From NCBI GenBank assembly GCA_964484305.1, contig CAZAEI010000001.1:1-64000 (forward strand): DNA of 64,000 nucleotides, given 5' to 3'. Positions 13,762 to 20,659 of the stretch are shown one piece after another; the stretch's first letter is position 1; each line of letters starts with the position of its first letter. This DNA comes from DAOVFN01 sp964484305. GTDB lineage: Archaea; Aenigmatarchaeota; Aenigmatarchaeia; QMZP01. Made by a program: the position numbers and the translations under genes. The notes below the pieces were generated by a model, which searched no databases, was not told where the DNA came from, and saw only the letters and a list, made by a program, of their open reading frames with translations.

Positions 13762-14751
13762 ATGAAGAAACCTGACTATGGGAGGAGACTGGCAGGCCTC
13801 AGGCAGGCCCTTGCGGGGAGGGGCCTGGACGGGGCCCTGGTAAGCAGCCTCAATGACATCTATTATTACACAGGGAAGGCCCTCTCCAGGGGAGACCTGG
13901 GATTCCTCCTGGTGACCCGGATGTCCAGGACCCTGTTTGTGTCAGGGCTTGATAATGAGCTTGAGGGGCCCGGTGTCAGGGTTATGGAGGGCCTGAAATC
14001 CCTGAGGAGGGAGCTCAGGGGTGCTGGGAGGCTCGGGTATGATGAAGGGAACCTCAGCGTGTCCCTTTTCAGGAAGATAAGGACGGGTTCCTGGAAGCCG
14101 TTTTCAGGGGGTATCAAGTCCCAGAGGATGGTCAAGGACAGGTATGAGATAGGTCAGATGAGGGAGGCGGCCAGGGCAACCCTGAAGGTTGTGGGTTCCC
14201 TCAGGGTTGGGGGGAAGAGCGAGTTCCAGGTCGAGACCGAGATTATCCATAAGATGCGGCTTCTTGGAAAGACCCCTGCTTTTGACCCGCTGGTGGCAGG
14301 GGGAAGGAACTCTGCCTTTGTCCACCACATCCCGGGCCAGGCAAGGATACCCAGGGGCCTTGTCATTGTTGATTCAGGTGCCTGCCACGGGCACTATAAT
14401 GCTGACATCACCAGGATGTTCCCTATAAGGCCCAATCCCAGGGAGGAGAGGATGCTCGAGGAATGCAGGGGCGTGCAGGAGGAGCTCATTGATATGGCAA
14501 GGCCTGGGGTGTCCTTCAGCAGCATCCAGGAGGGGTACCAGAAGGCCCTGAAGTCCCTCGGATACCCTGTCATGCATTCATTCGGCCATGGATTGGGCCT
14601 GAACGTTCACGAGGGGCCCTCGGGCAGGGATGTGCTGGAGAAGGGAATGGTCATTACAGTGGAACCGGGATTGTACAAGAAGGGGTTGGGTGGCTGCAGG
14701 GTCGAGGACATGGTCCTCGTTGATGAAAGGCCTGTTGTGCTTTCCATATAG
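13762..14751 (+). CDS. pepQ: Xaa-Pro aminopeptidase/dipeptidase (M24 family)
   Basis: 329 residues. An N-terminal creatinase-like domain (about 1-115) is followed by the pita-bread metallopeptidase domain. The five metal ligands can be located: LVIVDSGAC (Asp), YNADITRMF (Asp), HSFGHGLGLNVHEGP (His), ITVEPGLY (Glu) and GCRVEDMVLV (Glu). It releases residues next to proline from small peptides in the cytoplasm. Length and order are those of archaeal prolidases. It converges on the PRC-barrel gene, whose stop abuts its own. Confidence 0.92.
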   Translation: MKKPDYGRRLAGLRQALAGRGLDGALVSSLNDIYYYTGKALSRGDLGFLLVTRMSRTLFVSGLDNELEGPGVRVMEGLKSLRRELRGAGRLGYDEGNLSVSLFRKIRTGSWKPFSGGIKSQRMVKDRYEIGQMREAARATLKVVGSLRVGGKSEFQVETEIIHKMRLLGKTPAFDPLVAGGRNSAFVHHIPGQARIPRGLVIVDSGACHGHYNADITRMFPIRPNPREERMLEECRGVQEELIDMARPGVSFSSIQEGYQKALKSLGYPVMHSFGHGLGLNVHEGPSGRDVLEKGMVITVEPGLYKKGLGGCRVEDMVLVDERPVVLSI

Positions 14752-15066
14752 CTAGGCTGCCTCGGGCAATTCAGCTGCTTCAGAAGGCCTCCCCGCCTCT
14801 TTCTCCTCAATGGCAGGGCCTGAGATGTGCCTTATGATTATTATGTCGCCTATGGCCTGGACCATGGGAAAGGGTATAATCAGGCCGCGCTTGCTCCCGA
14901 GCATATTCACCATGTAGGAGCCCTTCTGGGCGCGGATTATCAGGGACCGGACCTTGAACCTCTTGAGGTCGCACTCTACATCCTCCACCTTGCCGCAGTA
15001 AAGACCCTTGTCAGTGAAAACATCCTTTTGCCATGTCTTTGAAACACTTGTGACTCTTATTCCCAT
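14752..15066 (-). CDS. PRC-barrel domain protein
   Basis: About 104 residues. Small beta-barrel with KTWQKDVFTDKGLYCGKVEDVECDL, then RSLIIRA and RGLIIPFPMVQAIGDIIIIR, characteristic of the archaeal stand-alone PRC-barrel family (related to RimM and photosynthetic reaction-centre H subunit domains), which is often tied to RNA or cell-division functions. The last 20 residues are an acidic/alanine tail. The ATG at 15066 follows GGGTGGTT; GTG codons just upstream are alternatives. The specific role is unknown. Confidence 0.75.
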   Translation of the reverse strand: MGIRVTSVSKTWQKDVFTDKGLYCGKVEDVECDLKRFKVRSLIIRAQKGSYMVNMLGSKRGLIIPFPMVQAIGDIIIIRHISGPAIEEKEAGRPSEAAELPEAA

Positions 15067-15152
15067 TACAACCACCCCATTAAAACTTATTAAGCCTGTT
15101 CTGAAATACAGGATATAGAACTAATTTAAACCTAAGGTTTAAAAGGCTTTGG

Positions 15153-15266
15153 GGTGCAGAATGCATGCCGGCCCCTGGGCCGGATTGTGCAGAGTGCATG
15201 CCGGCCGAACCAATAGGACTGTGGTCAGATTGTACCTGCCTCCCGAAGGGAGGATTGGAAGTGCTT
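15153..15266 (+). repeat. Three tandem hairpin modules in the 5' leader of tRNA-Ser(GCT)
   Basis: Unit 1: ATGCATG with a CCGGCCC/GGGCCGG hairpin and ATTGTGC. Unit 2: GTGCATG with CCGGCC/GGTCAG (one mismatch), whose loop holds AACCAATA as in the leader of tRNA-Ser(CGA), then ATTG. Unit 3: GTACCTG with a CCTCCC/GGGAGG hairpin and ATTG. GTGCTTG then touches the tRNA acceptor stem. The pattern is GTRC-NTG, hairpin, ATTG, repeated, with the tRNA as the last stem. Confidence 0.6.
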
Positions 15267-15455
15267 GCCGGGATGGCCGAGCGGTTTAAGGCGCAGAACC
15301 CCTCCAGAGTCTGAAGGGGTGCGCAAGTTTGCTAAACCTGTGTGCGTCAGCACTCGGGGGTTCGAATGAACCCTTTTGGACAGATAACGCCCAAAAGCGT
15401 TCGCGGAAAAACCGCTTCCGCGAAGAGGCTGGTTCAGATAATCCCCCTCCCGGCG
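15267..15455 (+). tRNA. tRNA-Ser (anticodon GCT) with two introns
   Basis: Acceptor GCCGGGA/TCCCGGC, discriminator G, and variable arm GTGC-GTCA-GCAC show a class II serine tRNA. The anticodon loop TTGCTAA (GCT) sits on CAAGT/ACCTG, with one A-C mismatch. A 30-base intron (about 15296-15325) separates the D-arm from the anticodon stem; it folds as CCCC/GGGG and is flanked by the direct repeat GCGCA, so its exact ends are ambiguous. The second intron (about 75 bases, near 15368-15442) is in the T-loop and is a sister of the tRNA-Glu T-loop intron: the first 16 bases are identical and both end TGGTTCAG. At first glance the gene can be misread as tRNA-Leu. Confidence 0.88.
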
Positions 15456-15491
15456 CTTATTATTTTTTAAGCCTGAAAGTAATTATTGAAT

Positions 15492-15923
15492 ATGCTCTCC
15501 CTAAAGGTCAAGGTCATAAGCACAATCCTGATGGTGTCATTCGGGTATTTTATCCTGTCCGCGTTTCTCAACCTCCTTGGCCCGTTATACCAGAGCCCGG
15601 CCCTCCTGCTATCACCCATGAAGCTCTGGGAGCTGGTCATAATGACCCTTATAGTATCCCTGTGGGCATATGTCGTATTGAGGTCCTTTCAGTCAATCCA
15701 TATGCATCTGAAGTACGGCTCTGTGGATGAACAGACATTAAAGAGGCTTGACAGGAAGATGAAGAGCCTTGATGTCTTCCTGGATGTCGCGCAGAAGGAG
15801 TTCATGAGAAGGAAGATAAGCAAGAAGACCTTTGAGGACATCCAGAGGCTGGCAGGCAAGAAGATTGTGGAGATAAAGGCCAAGAAGAGGGAGATGGCTG
15901 AGCCAGAAGAGAAGGGCAAATAG
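15492..15923 (+). CDS. Small membrane protein with C-terminal helical domain, unknown
   Basis: 143 residues from the ATG at 15492 (a TTG six bases earlier is less likely). Two hydrophobic segments (about 5-33 and 45-63) are followed by a basic cytoplasmic region rich in lysine and glutamate (LKRLDRKMKSLDVFLDVAQKEFMRRKISKKTFEDIQRLAG) that looks like a short two-helix hairpin. A TATTTTTTAA box lies about 25 bases upstream. It lies between tRNA-Ser(GCT) and tRNA-Gly. No family is recognised. Confidence 0.65.
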   Translation: MLSLKVKVISTILMVSFGYFILSAFLNLLGPLYQSPALLLSPMKLWELVIMTLIVSLWAYVVLRSFQSIHMHLKYGSVDEQTLKRLDRKMKSLDVFLDVAQKEFMRRKISKKTFEDIQRLAGKKIVEIKAKKREMAEPEEKGK

Positions 15924-15962
15924 CTATTTTTAAATGCTTCATGTAAGATATAGATGGGGTTT

Positions 15963-16097
15963 GCGCCGATAGTCTAGTGGCAGGACACTGACCCTGCAAG
16001 TTCCGGTGCTCAAGTACCAGCAGATAACAGGGGGTGGAAGCTTCCCATTAGATACAGGAAAAAGCCAGTAACCCGGGTTCAAATCCCGGTCGGCGCA
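15963..16097 (+). tRNA. tRNA-Gly (anticodon CCC) with two introns in the anticodon arm
   Basis: Acceptor GCGCCGA/TCGGCGC and discriminator A fit glycine. The anticodon arm only makes sense if two inserts are removed: CTG + GC-TTCCCA + A-GCCAG gives stem CTGGC/GCCAG and loop TTCCCAA, anticodon CCC. The first intron (49 bases, about 15991-16039) cuts the stem between positions 29 and 30; flanking CACT/GGTG and CCCTG/CAGGG pairings resemble a bulge-helix-bulge. The second (15 bases, about 16048-16062) is at 37/38. The resulting 71-base tRNA is regular, with an uninterrupted T-loop, the only one of the eight. tRNA-Val starts after a single base. Confidence 0.82.
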
Positions 16098-16098
16098 T

Positions 16099-16238
16099 GG
16101 GTCCGTGGTCTAGCTGGTTATGTATCTGATATCTCAGATATCAGGTTAACAAACGTCGCCCTTACAAGGCGAAGATCGGCGGTTCGAAGTGCATGCCGTT
16201 CCCTCTGGGAACGGGGTTCGAAATTCCGCCCGGACCCA
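16099..16238 (+). tRNA. tRNA-Val (anticodon TAC) with two introns
   Basis: Acceptor GGGTCCG/CGGACCC and discriminator A; anticodon stem TCGCC/GGCGA with loop CTTACAA gives TAC. The first intron (about 30 bases, near 16123-16152) follows GGTTATG in the D-arm and contains a self-complementary TATCTGATATC/GATATCAG hairpin. The second (35-36 bases, near 16189-16224) is in the T-loop: GTGCATG, then a CCGTTCCC/GGGAACGG hairpin. The 8-mer GGTTCGAA is present on both sides of it, like a target duplication. An EamA gene starts 3 bases after the tRNA, so tRNA 3' processing would generate the mRNA 5' end. Confidence 0.92.
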
Positions 16239-16241
16239 TAT

Positions 16242-17123
16242 ATGGATAAGGGTATACTTGCGGCTAGCCTGTCAACGATATTCATAGGTTTCAGTATAGT
16301 TATTGCCTCTGTAGCATCGAAGCTTGTTCACCCGTTTGTGCTGATTACGATTGGTTGTGCGTTTTCAATCCTCTTCCTTTTCCTCTTAAACAAAACCCTA
16401 AAGGAGGGTCTCCAGTTGCGGGAAATCCTGAAAAATCACAGAAGACATTTTCTATTGATTCTTGTTTCGAGGTCGATAATGGGCCAGGTCATCCTCATAA
16501 CAGGGTTCAGTATGACGCTCGCCATAAGGGCTGTTTTTATGTTGAGATTTGAGCCTGTTTTCGTGCTGCTATACAGCTCTCTTCTACTCAGAGAAAGAAT
16601 AATGATGAAAAAGATTTTGCTCGTGCTTGTCTTGCTTTTTGGAGGCTATCTTGTTGCCACCAACGGCAGTCTGGATATTTTCACGGGTTTTAATTTGGGA
16701 GATGTCTTGATAGTAATAGCCCTTGCATTCCTTGCCTACAGCTATATTCCCTCTTCCAGGATAATGAAAAAAGTGAATGCAATCTCCCTTACAATTGTTC
16801 TCAATGCGATATCATTGCTCTTCTTTTTACCATTAGTCCTTATTTTCTTTCCGGTGCAGATGGTTTCGGTTGATTTAGCCGTTTTGTATCTTATCACAAT
16901 ATACTCGTTGTTCTTTTACGTTCTTGGTACATTTCTATGGTTTAAGTCGCTCAATAAAGTCAAACCCTGGGTTGTTGCCTCGGTCCTTGCTCTGGAGCCA
17001 GTAGCAGGCGCTACTCTGGCCTTTGTTTGGCTTGGTCAATTCCTGTTGCCCATACAGCTGGTTGGCGGCGCTATAATGATAGCAACAACATATTTAATAG
17101 CCAGGGAAAATATAAGGGAATGA
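16242..17123 (+). CDS. EamA/DMT family transporter
   Basis: 293 residues with about 10 membrane helices in two five-helix halves, typical of drug/metabolite transporters. Marks: MGQVILITGFSMTLAIRAVFMLRFEPVFVLLYSSLLLRERI in the first half and KPWVVASVLALEPVAGATLAFVWLGQ in the second. The substrate is unknown. Base composition is more AT-rich than the surroundings, hinting at acquisition. The start codon is only 3 bases past tRNA-Val, with no room for a promoter, so it must be co-transcribed with the tRNA-Gly/tRNA-Val pair. The HD-domain gene follows immediately. Confidence 0.85.
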   Translation: MDKGILAASLSTIFIGFSIVIASVASKLVHPFVLITIGCAFSILFLFLLNKTLKEGLQLREILKNHRRHFLLILVSRSIMGQVILITGFSMTLAIRAVFMLRFEPVFVLLYSSLLLRERIMMKKILLVLVLLFGGYLVATNGSLDIFTGFNLGDVLIVIALAFLAYSYIPSSRIMKKVNAISLTIVLNAISLLFFLPLVLIFFPVQMVSVDLAVLYLITIYSLFFYVLGTFLWFKSLNKVKPWVVASVLALEPVAGATLAFVWLGQFLLPIQLVGGAIMIATTYLIARENIRE

Positions 17124-17125
17124 AT

Positions 17126-17722
17126 ATGGATAAGGAAAGGCTCATTGACTTCTTTCAGGAAGTCAGCAGGCTCAAGGAGATTAAGAGGACAGGGTGGCTG
17201 ATTGACGGAGTGAAGGAGCCCGAAAGCGTTGCTGAGCACACCTTCATGACGGCATTCATGACGATGTCCTTGGGTCAGAGCCGGAATGACATCGACCTCT
17301 TGAAGGCGGTGAAGATTGCACTTATCCATGACATAATGGAATCCAGGACAGGGGATATTGTTCTTCCTCATAAGAAGTACAACAGGGGCAAGCCACTGGA
17401 AAATTCTTTTTCCCCGGAGCGAAAGCATGAGATTGAGAAGAAAGGGATGAGGGAACTGGTTTCGATTCTCGGAAAAGAGGGCCTGAAATATTTCAGCCTG
17501 TGGGAGGAGCTAGAAGAGGGAAAGACACCAGAGGCCGGTTTCGTGAAACAGGTAGACTGGCTGCAGCTGGGGTTCCAGGCACTGGAGTATGAGAAAAATA
17601 ACAACTATAAGGAGGGCCTGAAAAATCTTGGACATTACTTCCGGTTCTGCAAGGACAATATCAATGACCCTCAGTTGAAAGAGGTCCTTGAGAAAATAAT
17701 CGCCAGGAGGGAAAAACAATAA
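17126..17722 (+). CDS. HD-domain hydrolase (YfbR/HDDC2-like nucleotidase)
   Basis: 198 residues from the ATG at 17126, chosen because AAGGGA lies 6 bases ahead (another ATG is 6 bases earlier). Metal-binding HD pattern: EPESVAEHTFMTAFMTM (first His), KIALIHDIMESRTGDIV (His-Asp pair) and a later aspartate in KQVDWLQLGFQALEYE. The family includes 5'-deoxynucleotidases. It sits directly behind the EamA gene with a 2-base gap, so it is probably in the same transcript as the tRNA pair. Confidence 0.85.
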   Translation: MDKERLIDFFQEVSRLKEIKRTGWLIDGVKEPESVAEHTFMTAFMTMSLGQSRNDIDLLKAVKIALIHDIMESRTGDIVLPHKKYNRGKPLENSFSPERKHEIEKKGMRELVSILGKEGLKYFSLWEELEEGKTPEAGFVKQVDWLQLGFQALEYEKNNNYKEGLKNLGHYFRFCKDNINDPQLKEVLEKIIARREKQ

Positions 17723-17755
17723 ATATATTCCCCCTTTTTTATAATAGAGCCAATT

Positions 17756-17980
17756 GGGCCGGTAGATCAATGGTACCCTTCCCGCGAAAGCGGGTCAGGC
17801 AGGAAAGATCGCCACCTTGGCAAACCCGTGGAGATTTGCGATATCTCTCCACAGGTTCTGATTGGTGGAGGCTCCGGGTTCGAACGCAATGCTGGCGCAT
17901 CCAGTTGATGCCCGACCTTCCCTTATATGGCGGGTCGGGAAGGAACGGCGTCAGCGAGGCTGAACATCCCGGCCGGTCCA
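17756..17980 (+). tRNA. tRNA-Ala (anticodon GGC) with three introns
   Basis: Acceptor GGGCCGG/CCGGTCC includes the alanine G3:U70 pair and matches the tRNA-Ala(CGC) acceptor exactly. Three inserts are needed to restore the cloverleaf: about 31 bases in the D-loop (17776-17806, CCCGC/GCGGG hairpin), about 40 bases at 37/38 (17823-17862, GTGGAGA/TCTCCAC hairpin), and about 82 bases in the T-loop (17885-17966). The anticodon stem CCACC/GGTGG encloses loop TTGGCA. The T-loop insert contains ATG-CTGG/CCAG and GATG-CCCGACC/GGTCGGG hairpins, i.e. the same module type as in the tRNA-Ser leaders. The mature length would be about 72 bases. Confidence 0.9.
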
Positions 17981-18153
17981 TTAAATCTTTCTAACTCTGA
18001 AAAACGGGCCAACTCCTTTGTTACGGGGTCGGTCTCGAATGTGCAAACAATTGGATGTTGTGCCTTTTCGTGGGTAATAGAATCAGGAGCAGTATAACCA
18101 TCCATGTCTGATATGTGTTTCTCAGCAATGTCATATGCCTTTCTTGACAACAT
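17923..18153 (-). pseudogene. Open frame running antisense into tRNA-Ala, possible gene remnant
   Basis: 76 codons. The first 52 or so (SRKAYDIAEKHISDM, then HEKAQHPIVCTFETD and TKELARFSELERF) look like real protein, with composition unlike a tRNA shadow, but the frame then runs into the 3' half of tRNA-Ala(GGC) on the opposite strand. It may be the surviving 5' part of a gene whose end was replaced by the tRNA, or a genuine short protein. I recognise no family. Confidence 0.3.
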
Positions 18154-18252
18154 AGATTATCTATGAAAGTTTATCTTGAGATTTTATATTATTAACTGGC
18201 CGTCCATCCTGATTTAAATAGGTTGGCTGTCAATTCTTTAGCAGGTGTTCTG

Positions 18253-18858
18253 GTGATTAAGGGCATAATATTCGACATAGGCGGAGTTCTCGTTGACGTG
18301 AAGATAAAGTCATTCTTTGAGCACTTTGTCAGGCAGACCGGATTCAGCAAGGAGCAGCTCTACTCCATGATAATAATGGGAGGGGAGTGGGACCGGTTCG
18401 AGAAGGGCCTGATAACAGAGGAGCAGCTCAAGGTAAAGATTGAGAGGGACCACGGGATAAAGCCCGAGCTCATGGACAAGATGGCATCTAACTGGAGAAA
18501 CACGCTCAGCCCTGTGAAGGAGACCATAGGGATTGCCAGGAAGCTAAAGGGGAGATACAAGCTCTTTGCGCTGTCCAATGTTGACAAGGAAACCACAAGA
18601 TTGTGTTTTGACAGGTTTGACTTCTACAGGCATTTCGACGGGGTCGTTCTTTCCTGGAGGGTTCATATGAGGAAGCCCGAGAGGGAGATATATGAGTATA
18701 CACTCAAGAGGATGGGCCTCAAGCCAGGGGAGGTTGTCTTCATAGACAACTTTCCCCTGAACCTCCCCACGGTAAAGAGGATGGGCATACATACCATACT
18801 ATACAGGGATCCCAAACAGCTCAGGAGGGAGCTGAAGGGGCTGGACATAGAGATATGA
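18253..18858 (+). CDS. HAD-superfamily hydrolase
   Basis: About 201 residues. HAD motifs: IIFDIGGVLVDVK (motif I, nucleophile Asp; the second position is Gly-Gly-Val as in the YihX/epoxide hydrolase-like branch), FALSNVD (motif II), RKPEREIYEYTLKRMG (motif III lysine) and VVFIDNFPLN (motif IV). The alpha-helical cap lies between motifs I and II. Substrate unknown; likely a small phosphate ester. The GTG at 18253 is chosen as it follows AGGTG by 5 bases and starts right at the first strand; a GATTTAAATAGG promoter box is at about 18211. Confidence 0.82.
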   Translation: MIKGIIFDIGGVLVDVKIKSFFEHFVRQTGFSKEQLYSMIIMGGEWDRFEKGLITEEQLKVKIERDHGIKPELMDKMASNWRNTLSPVKETIGIARKLKGRYKLFALSNVDKETTRLCFDRFDFYRHFDGVVLSWRVHMRKPEREIYEYTLKRMGLKPGEVVFIDNFPLNLPTVKRMGIHTILYRDPKQLRRELKGLDIEI

Positions 18859-18914
18859 GCCTGGGGATGTCCCTGCATAAAAAGGCCTAAAAGCCTTGGA
18901 AACAATTTCTTGTC

Positions 18915-19202
18915 ATGGTCTACCGCGTTCTGGGCAGGCTGCTGTGGAAGGGAGGGCTCGAGAGGGCCGAGATTGTGATACTCCACAGGGGTTCGCCCGG
19001 AGACAGGAAGACTATTCCGGGCAGCAGGATAACTGGGGTCAAGAAGAGCTATCTTGTCTACAGAAATGGCAATTACACGAGAGCGTCTTCCGCCCGAGGT
19101 TATGGAAGGGGAGCGGACAGGCAGGTCACGATACCCCTGCACAGGGTTCTGGAGGTCAGGCTGGATGGAAGGCAGGTCTGGAAGAGAGCTGGAAAGGCAT
19201 AG
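18915..19202 (+). CDS. DUF504 / MJ1316-type RNA cyclic end recognition domain protein
   Basis: 95 residues. ILHRGSPGDRKTIPGSRITGVKKSYLVYRNG and the C-terminal TIPLHRVLEVRLDGRQVWKR fit the archaeal UPF0248/DUF504 family, now named after MJ1316 and proposed to recognise RNA with 2',3'-cyclic phosphate ends. An insertion of about 10 glycine/arginine-rich residues (ASSARGYGRGADRQ) precedes the last part. Finding it next to rtcA, which makes such cyclic ends, supports an RNA-end-processing role. Its end overlaps the start of the next gene by 38 bases. Confidence 0.75.
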   Translation: MVYRVLGRLLWKGGLERAEIVILHRGSPGDRKTIPGSRITGVKKSYLVYRNGNYTRASSARGYGRGADRQVTIPLHRVLEVRLDGRQVWKRAGKA

Positions 19203-19662
19203 GCATCACGGGCCGGGGAATCCCCTCTGGCGCTGGCAGGCCCTGAGGAGCCCGGCCAGGGTTGCTCTGAACTTCATTGTTATAACCCTGTGCAAGTATC
19301 TTCCCTGGCTCGGCCTGAAGAACCGAATGCTCAGGCTTGTCGGGGTGAGGATAGGGAGGGGGGTCTCCATCGGCCTGGCTGCCATGTTCGATATATTCTG
19401 GCCGGAGAACATAGAGATCGGGGATAACTCGGTTATCGGCTACGGGGCCACCCTGCTCGGTCATGAGTTCCTGGTCGATGAGTGGAGAACCGGGAGGGTG
19501 AGGATAGGCAGGAACTGCGTTGTCGGGGCCCTGAGCCTGGTGATGCCCGGGGTGAGGGTCGGAGATGGCTCCATTGTCGCAGCATACTCCCTGGTCAACA
19601 GGGACGTGCCTCCGGGGGTCATGGCCGGGGGGGTTCCTGCAAGGGTTCTGAAGAGATTATAA
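19165..19662 (+). CDS. Hexapeptide-repeat acyltransferase (left-handed beta-helix)
   Basis: 165 residues from the ATG at 19165, chosen because GGAGGT is 8 bases upstream. After a hydrophobic stretch (ARVALNFIVITLCKYLPWLGL) come hexapeptide repeats: VGVRIGRGVSIG, NIEIGDNSVIGYG, GRVRIGRNCVVGAL, GVRVGDGSIVAAYSLV, ending in GGVPARVL, as in maltose/galactoside O-acetyltransferases. It likely acetylates a sugar or a membrane-linked substrate. The last 44 bases overlap the end of rtcA on the other strand. Confidence 0.82.
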   Translation: MEGRSGRELERHRHHGPGNPLWRWQALRSPARVALNFIVITLCKYLPWLGLKNRMLRLVGVRIGRGVSIGLAAMFDIFWPENIEIGDNSVIGYGATLLGHEFLVDEWRTGRVRIGRNCVVGALSLVMPGVRVGDGSIVAAYSLVNRDVPPGVMAGGVPARVLKRL

Positions 19663-20659
19663 AATGGTTACCTGCCTCACGGGTCTCGAATTTAACAGGC
19701 AGGAACTTCTCTATAACCCACATGCTGGCCCTGGCATGGTTGGTGAGCCCGGCCACGGAGACGCTGGATTTTTTCTGGGAAAGGGCCATGTAGGGGAGAA
19801 TCTGGTCAGCCATCCACCTGTCCAGACAAGCCCCTGTCTCTATTTGATTCTTGAGAAGGTTTGCGCATTCCTCTCCAACTGTCTCAGCGGGTTTGCCCCT
19901 CTCGCCAAGGGTAGTAGCCCCCAGAATGGTATTTTCAAAGTGTGCGTGCGCGTGAAGGGATGAGCCTGGTGACTGTATCCGGGCATATTCACTGAGCTCA
20001 ATCTCTGACTTCCTGCCCAGGACTCTGATGGCCGCATCTGTCTGCCTCTCTGCAACCCTGGCATGCCTGAGGTTCTCAGAGGCAATGCTGATGATATCAT
20101 ATCGGATAAACCTTCTCCTTTCTGTTAAATCCAAGTGCCTGAGCCTGCCTGGGTGTATCCTCAGAAGAACCCTGCCCCCGCCCCTGGGGAAGTAACCATA
20201 ATCCAGTATGTTTACCTCGGTCTCTATGCCCATCATTTTAAGGAAGCTGCAGAAAACCTCCCTGAAGTATGTCACGCTCGGGCTCCAGGACACGTCTGTG
20301 CCCCCTGTAACCTCGAACTCCAGGGGCTTGTCTGTATAGACAGCGGGAATCATCAGGCTCTGGAAGACAAGGCCTATTGAGCCCGCTGTCCCGATATCTA
20401 TCCTTAGGTGGTCATAGGCGAGCTCCCCTGGAGTGAACTCTATCTGGGTGGAGCCCTCGGTGAGGCCAGAGACCCTGGCGTTGCAGAGCCTTGCCACGGC
20501 CTCTATCCCCTTGAGGTGCTGGGGCTTCAGGCCGGGCTTGGGCCGTTTGGACCGGATGTTGGTAATCCTGACGGGTTTTCCTGTCACTGCTGAGAGTCCT
20601 GTGGCTATCCTGACAATCTGGCCGCCTCCCTCAAGGTAATCCCCCGGAATATCTATCAT
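19619..20659 (-). CDS. rtcA: RNA 3'-terminal phosphate cyclase
   Basis: About 346 residues from the ATG at 20659, which overlaps the stop of the upstream HTH gene as ATGA. Converts RNA 3'-phosphate to a 2',3'-cyclic phosphate through an enzyme-AMP intermediate. Family signatures: GGGQIVRIATGLSAVTGKPV, KRPKPGLKPQHLKGIEAVARLCNA, the central DIGTAGSIGLVFQ, DYGYFPRGGGRV, and the C-terminal ETGACLDRWMADQILPYMAL with NHARASMWVIEKFL carrying the nucleotidyl histidine. The 11 codons in frame before the ATG are unlikely to be translated. With the HTH gene it forms an operon under three palindromic sites. Confidence 0.94.
   Translation of the reverse strand: MIDIPGDYLEGGGQIVRIATGLSAVTGKPVRITNIRSKRPKPGLKPQHLKGIEAVARLCNARVSGLTEGSTQIEFTPGELAYDHLRIDIGTAGSIGLVFQSLMIPAVYTDKPLEFEVTGGTDVSWSPSVTYFREVFCSFLKMMGIETEVNILDYGYFPRGGGRVLLRIHPGRLRHLDLTERRRFIRYDIISIASENLRHARVAERQTDAAIRVLGRKSEIELSEYARIQSPGSSLHAHAHFENTILGATTLGERGKPAETVGEECANLLKNQIETGACLDRWMADQILPYMALSQKKSSVSVAGLTNHARASMWVIEKFLPVKFETREAGNHFIISSEPLQEPPRP

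Noticed and set aside
12600..15270. Repeated hairpins ahead of the tRNA-Ser genes seen as a possible CRISPR array
   Set aside because: Units differ in sequence, are self-complementary at variable stems, have no constant spacer length, and no cas genes are near.
15267..15455. tRNA-Leu reading of this gene
   Set aside because: The leucine anticodon arm cannot be formed. Removing a 30-base intron yields a serine anticodon GCT with a serine-type variable arm and discriminator G.
15963..16097. tRNA-Cys (CTGCAAG loop) or tRNA-Ala (TGC) reading
   Set aside because: The stems do not pair or U33 is missing, the discriminator A does not fit archaeal Cys, and there is no G3:U70 for Ala. The Gly(CCC) solution pairs perfectly.
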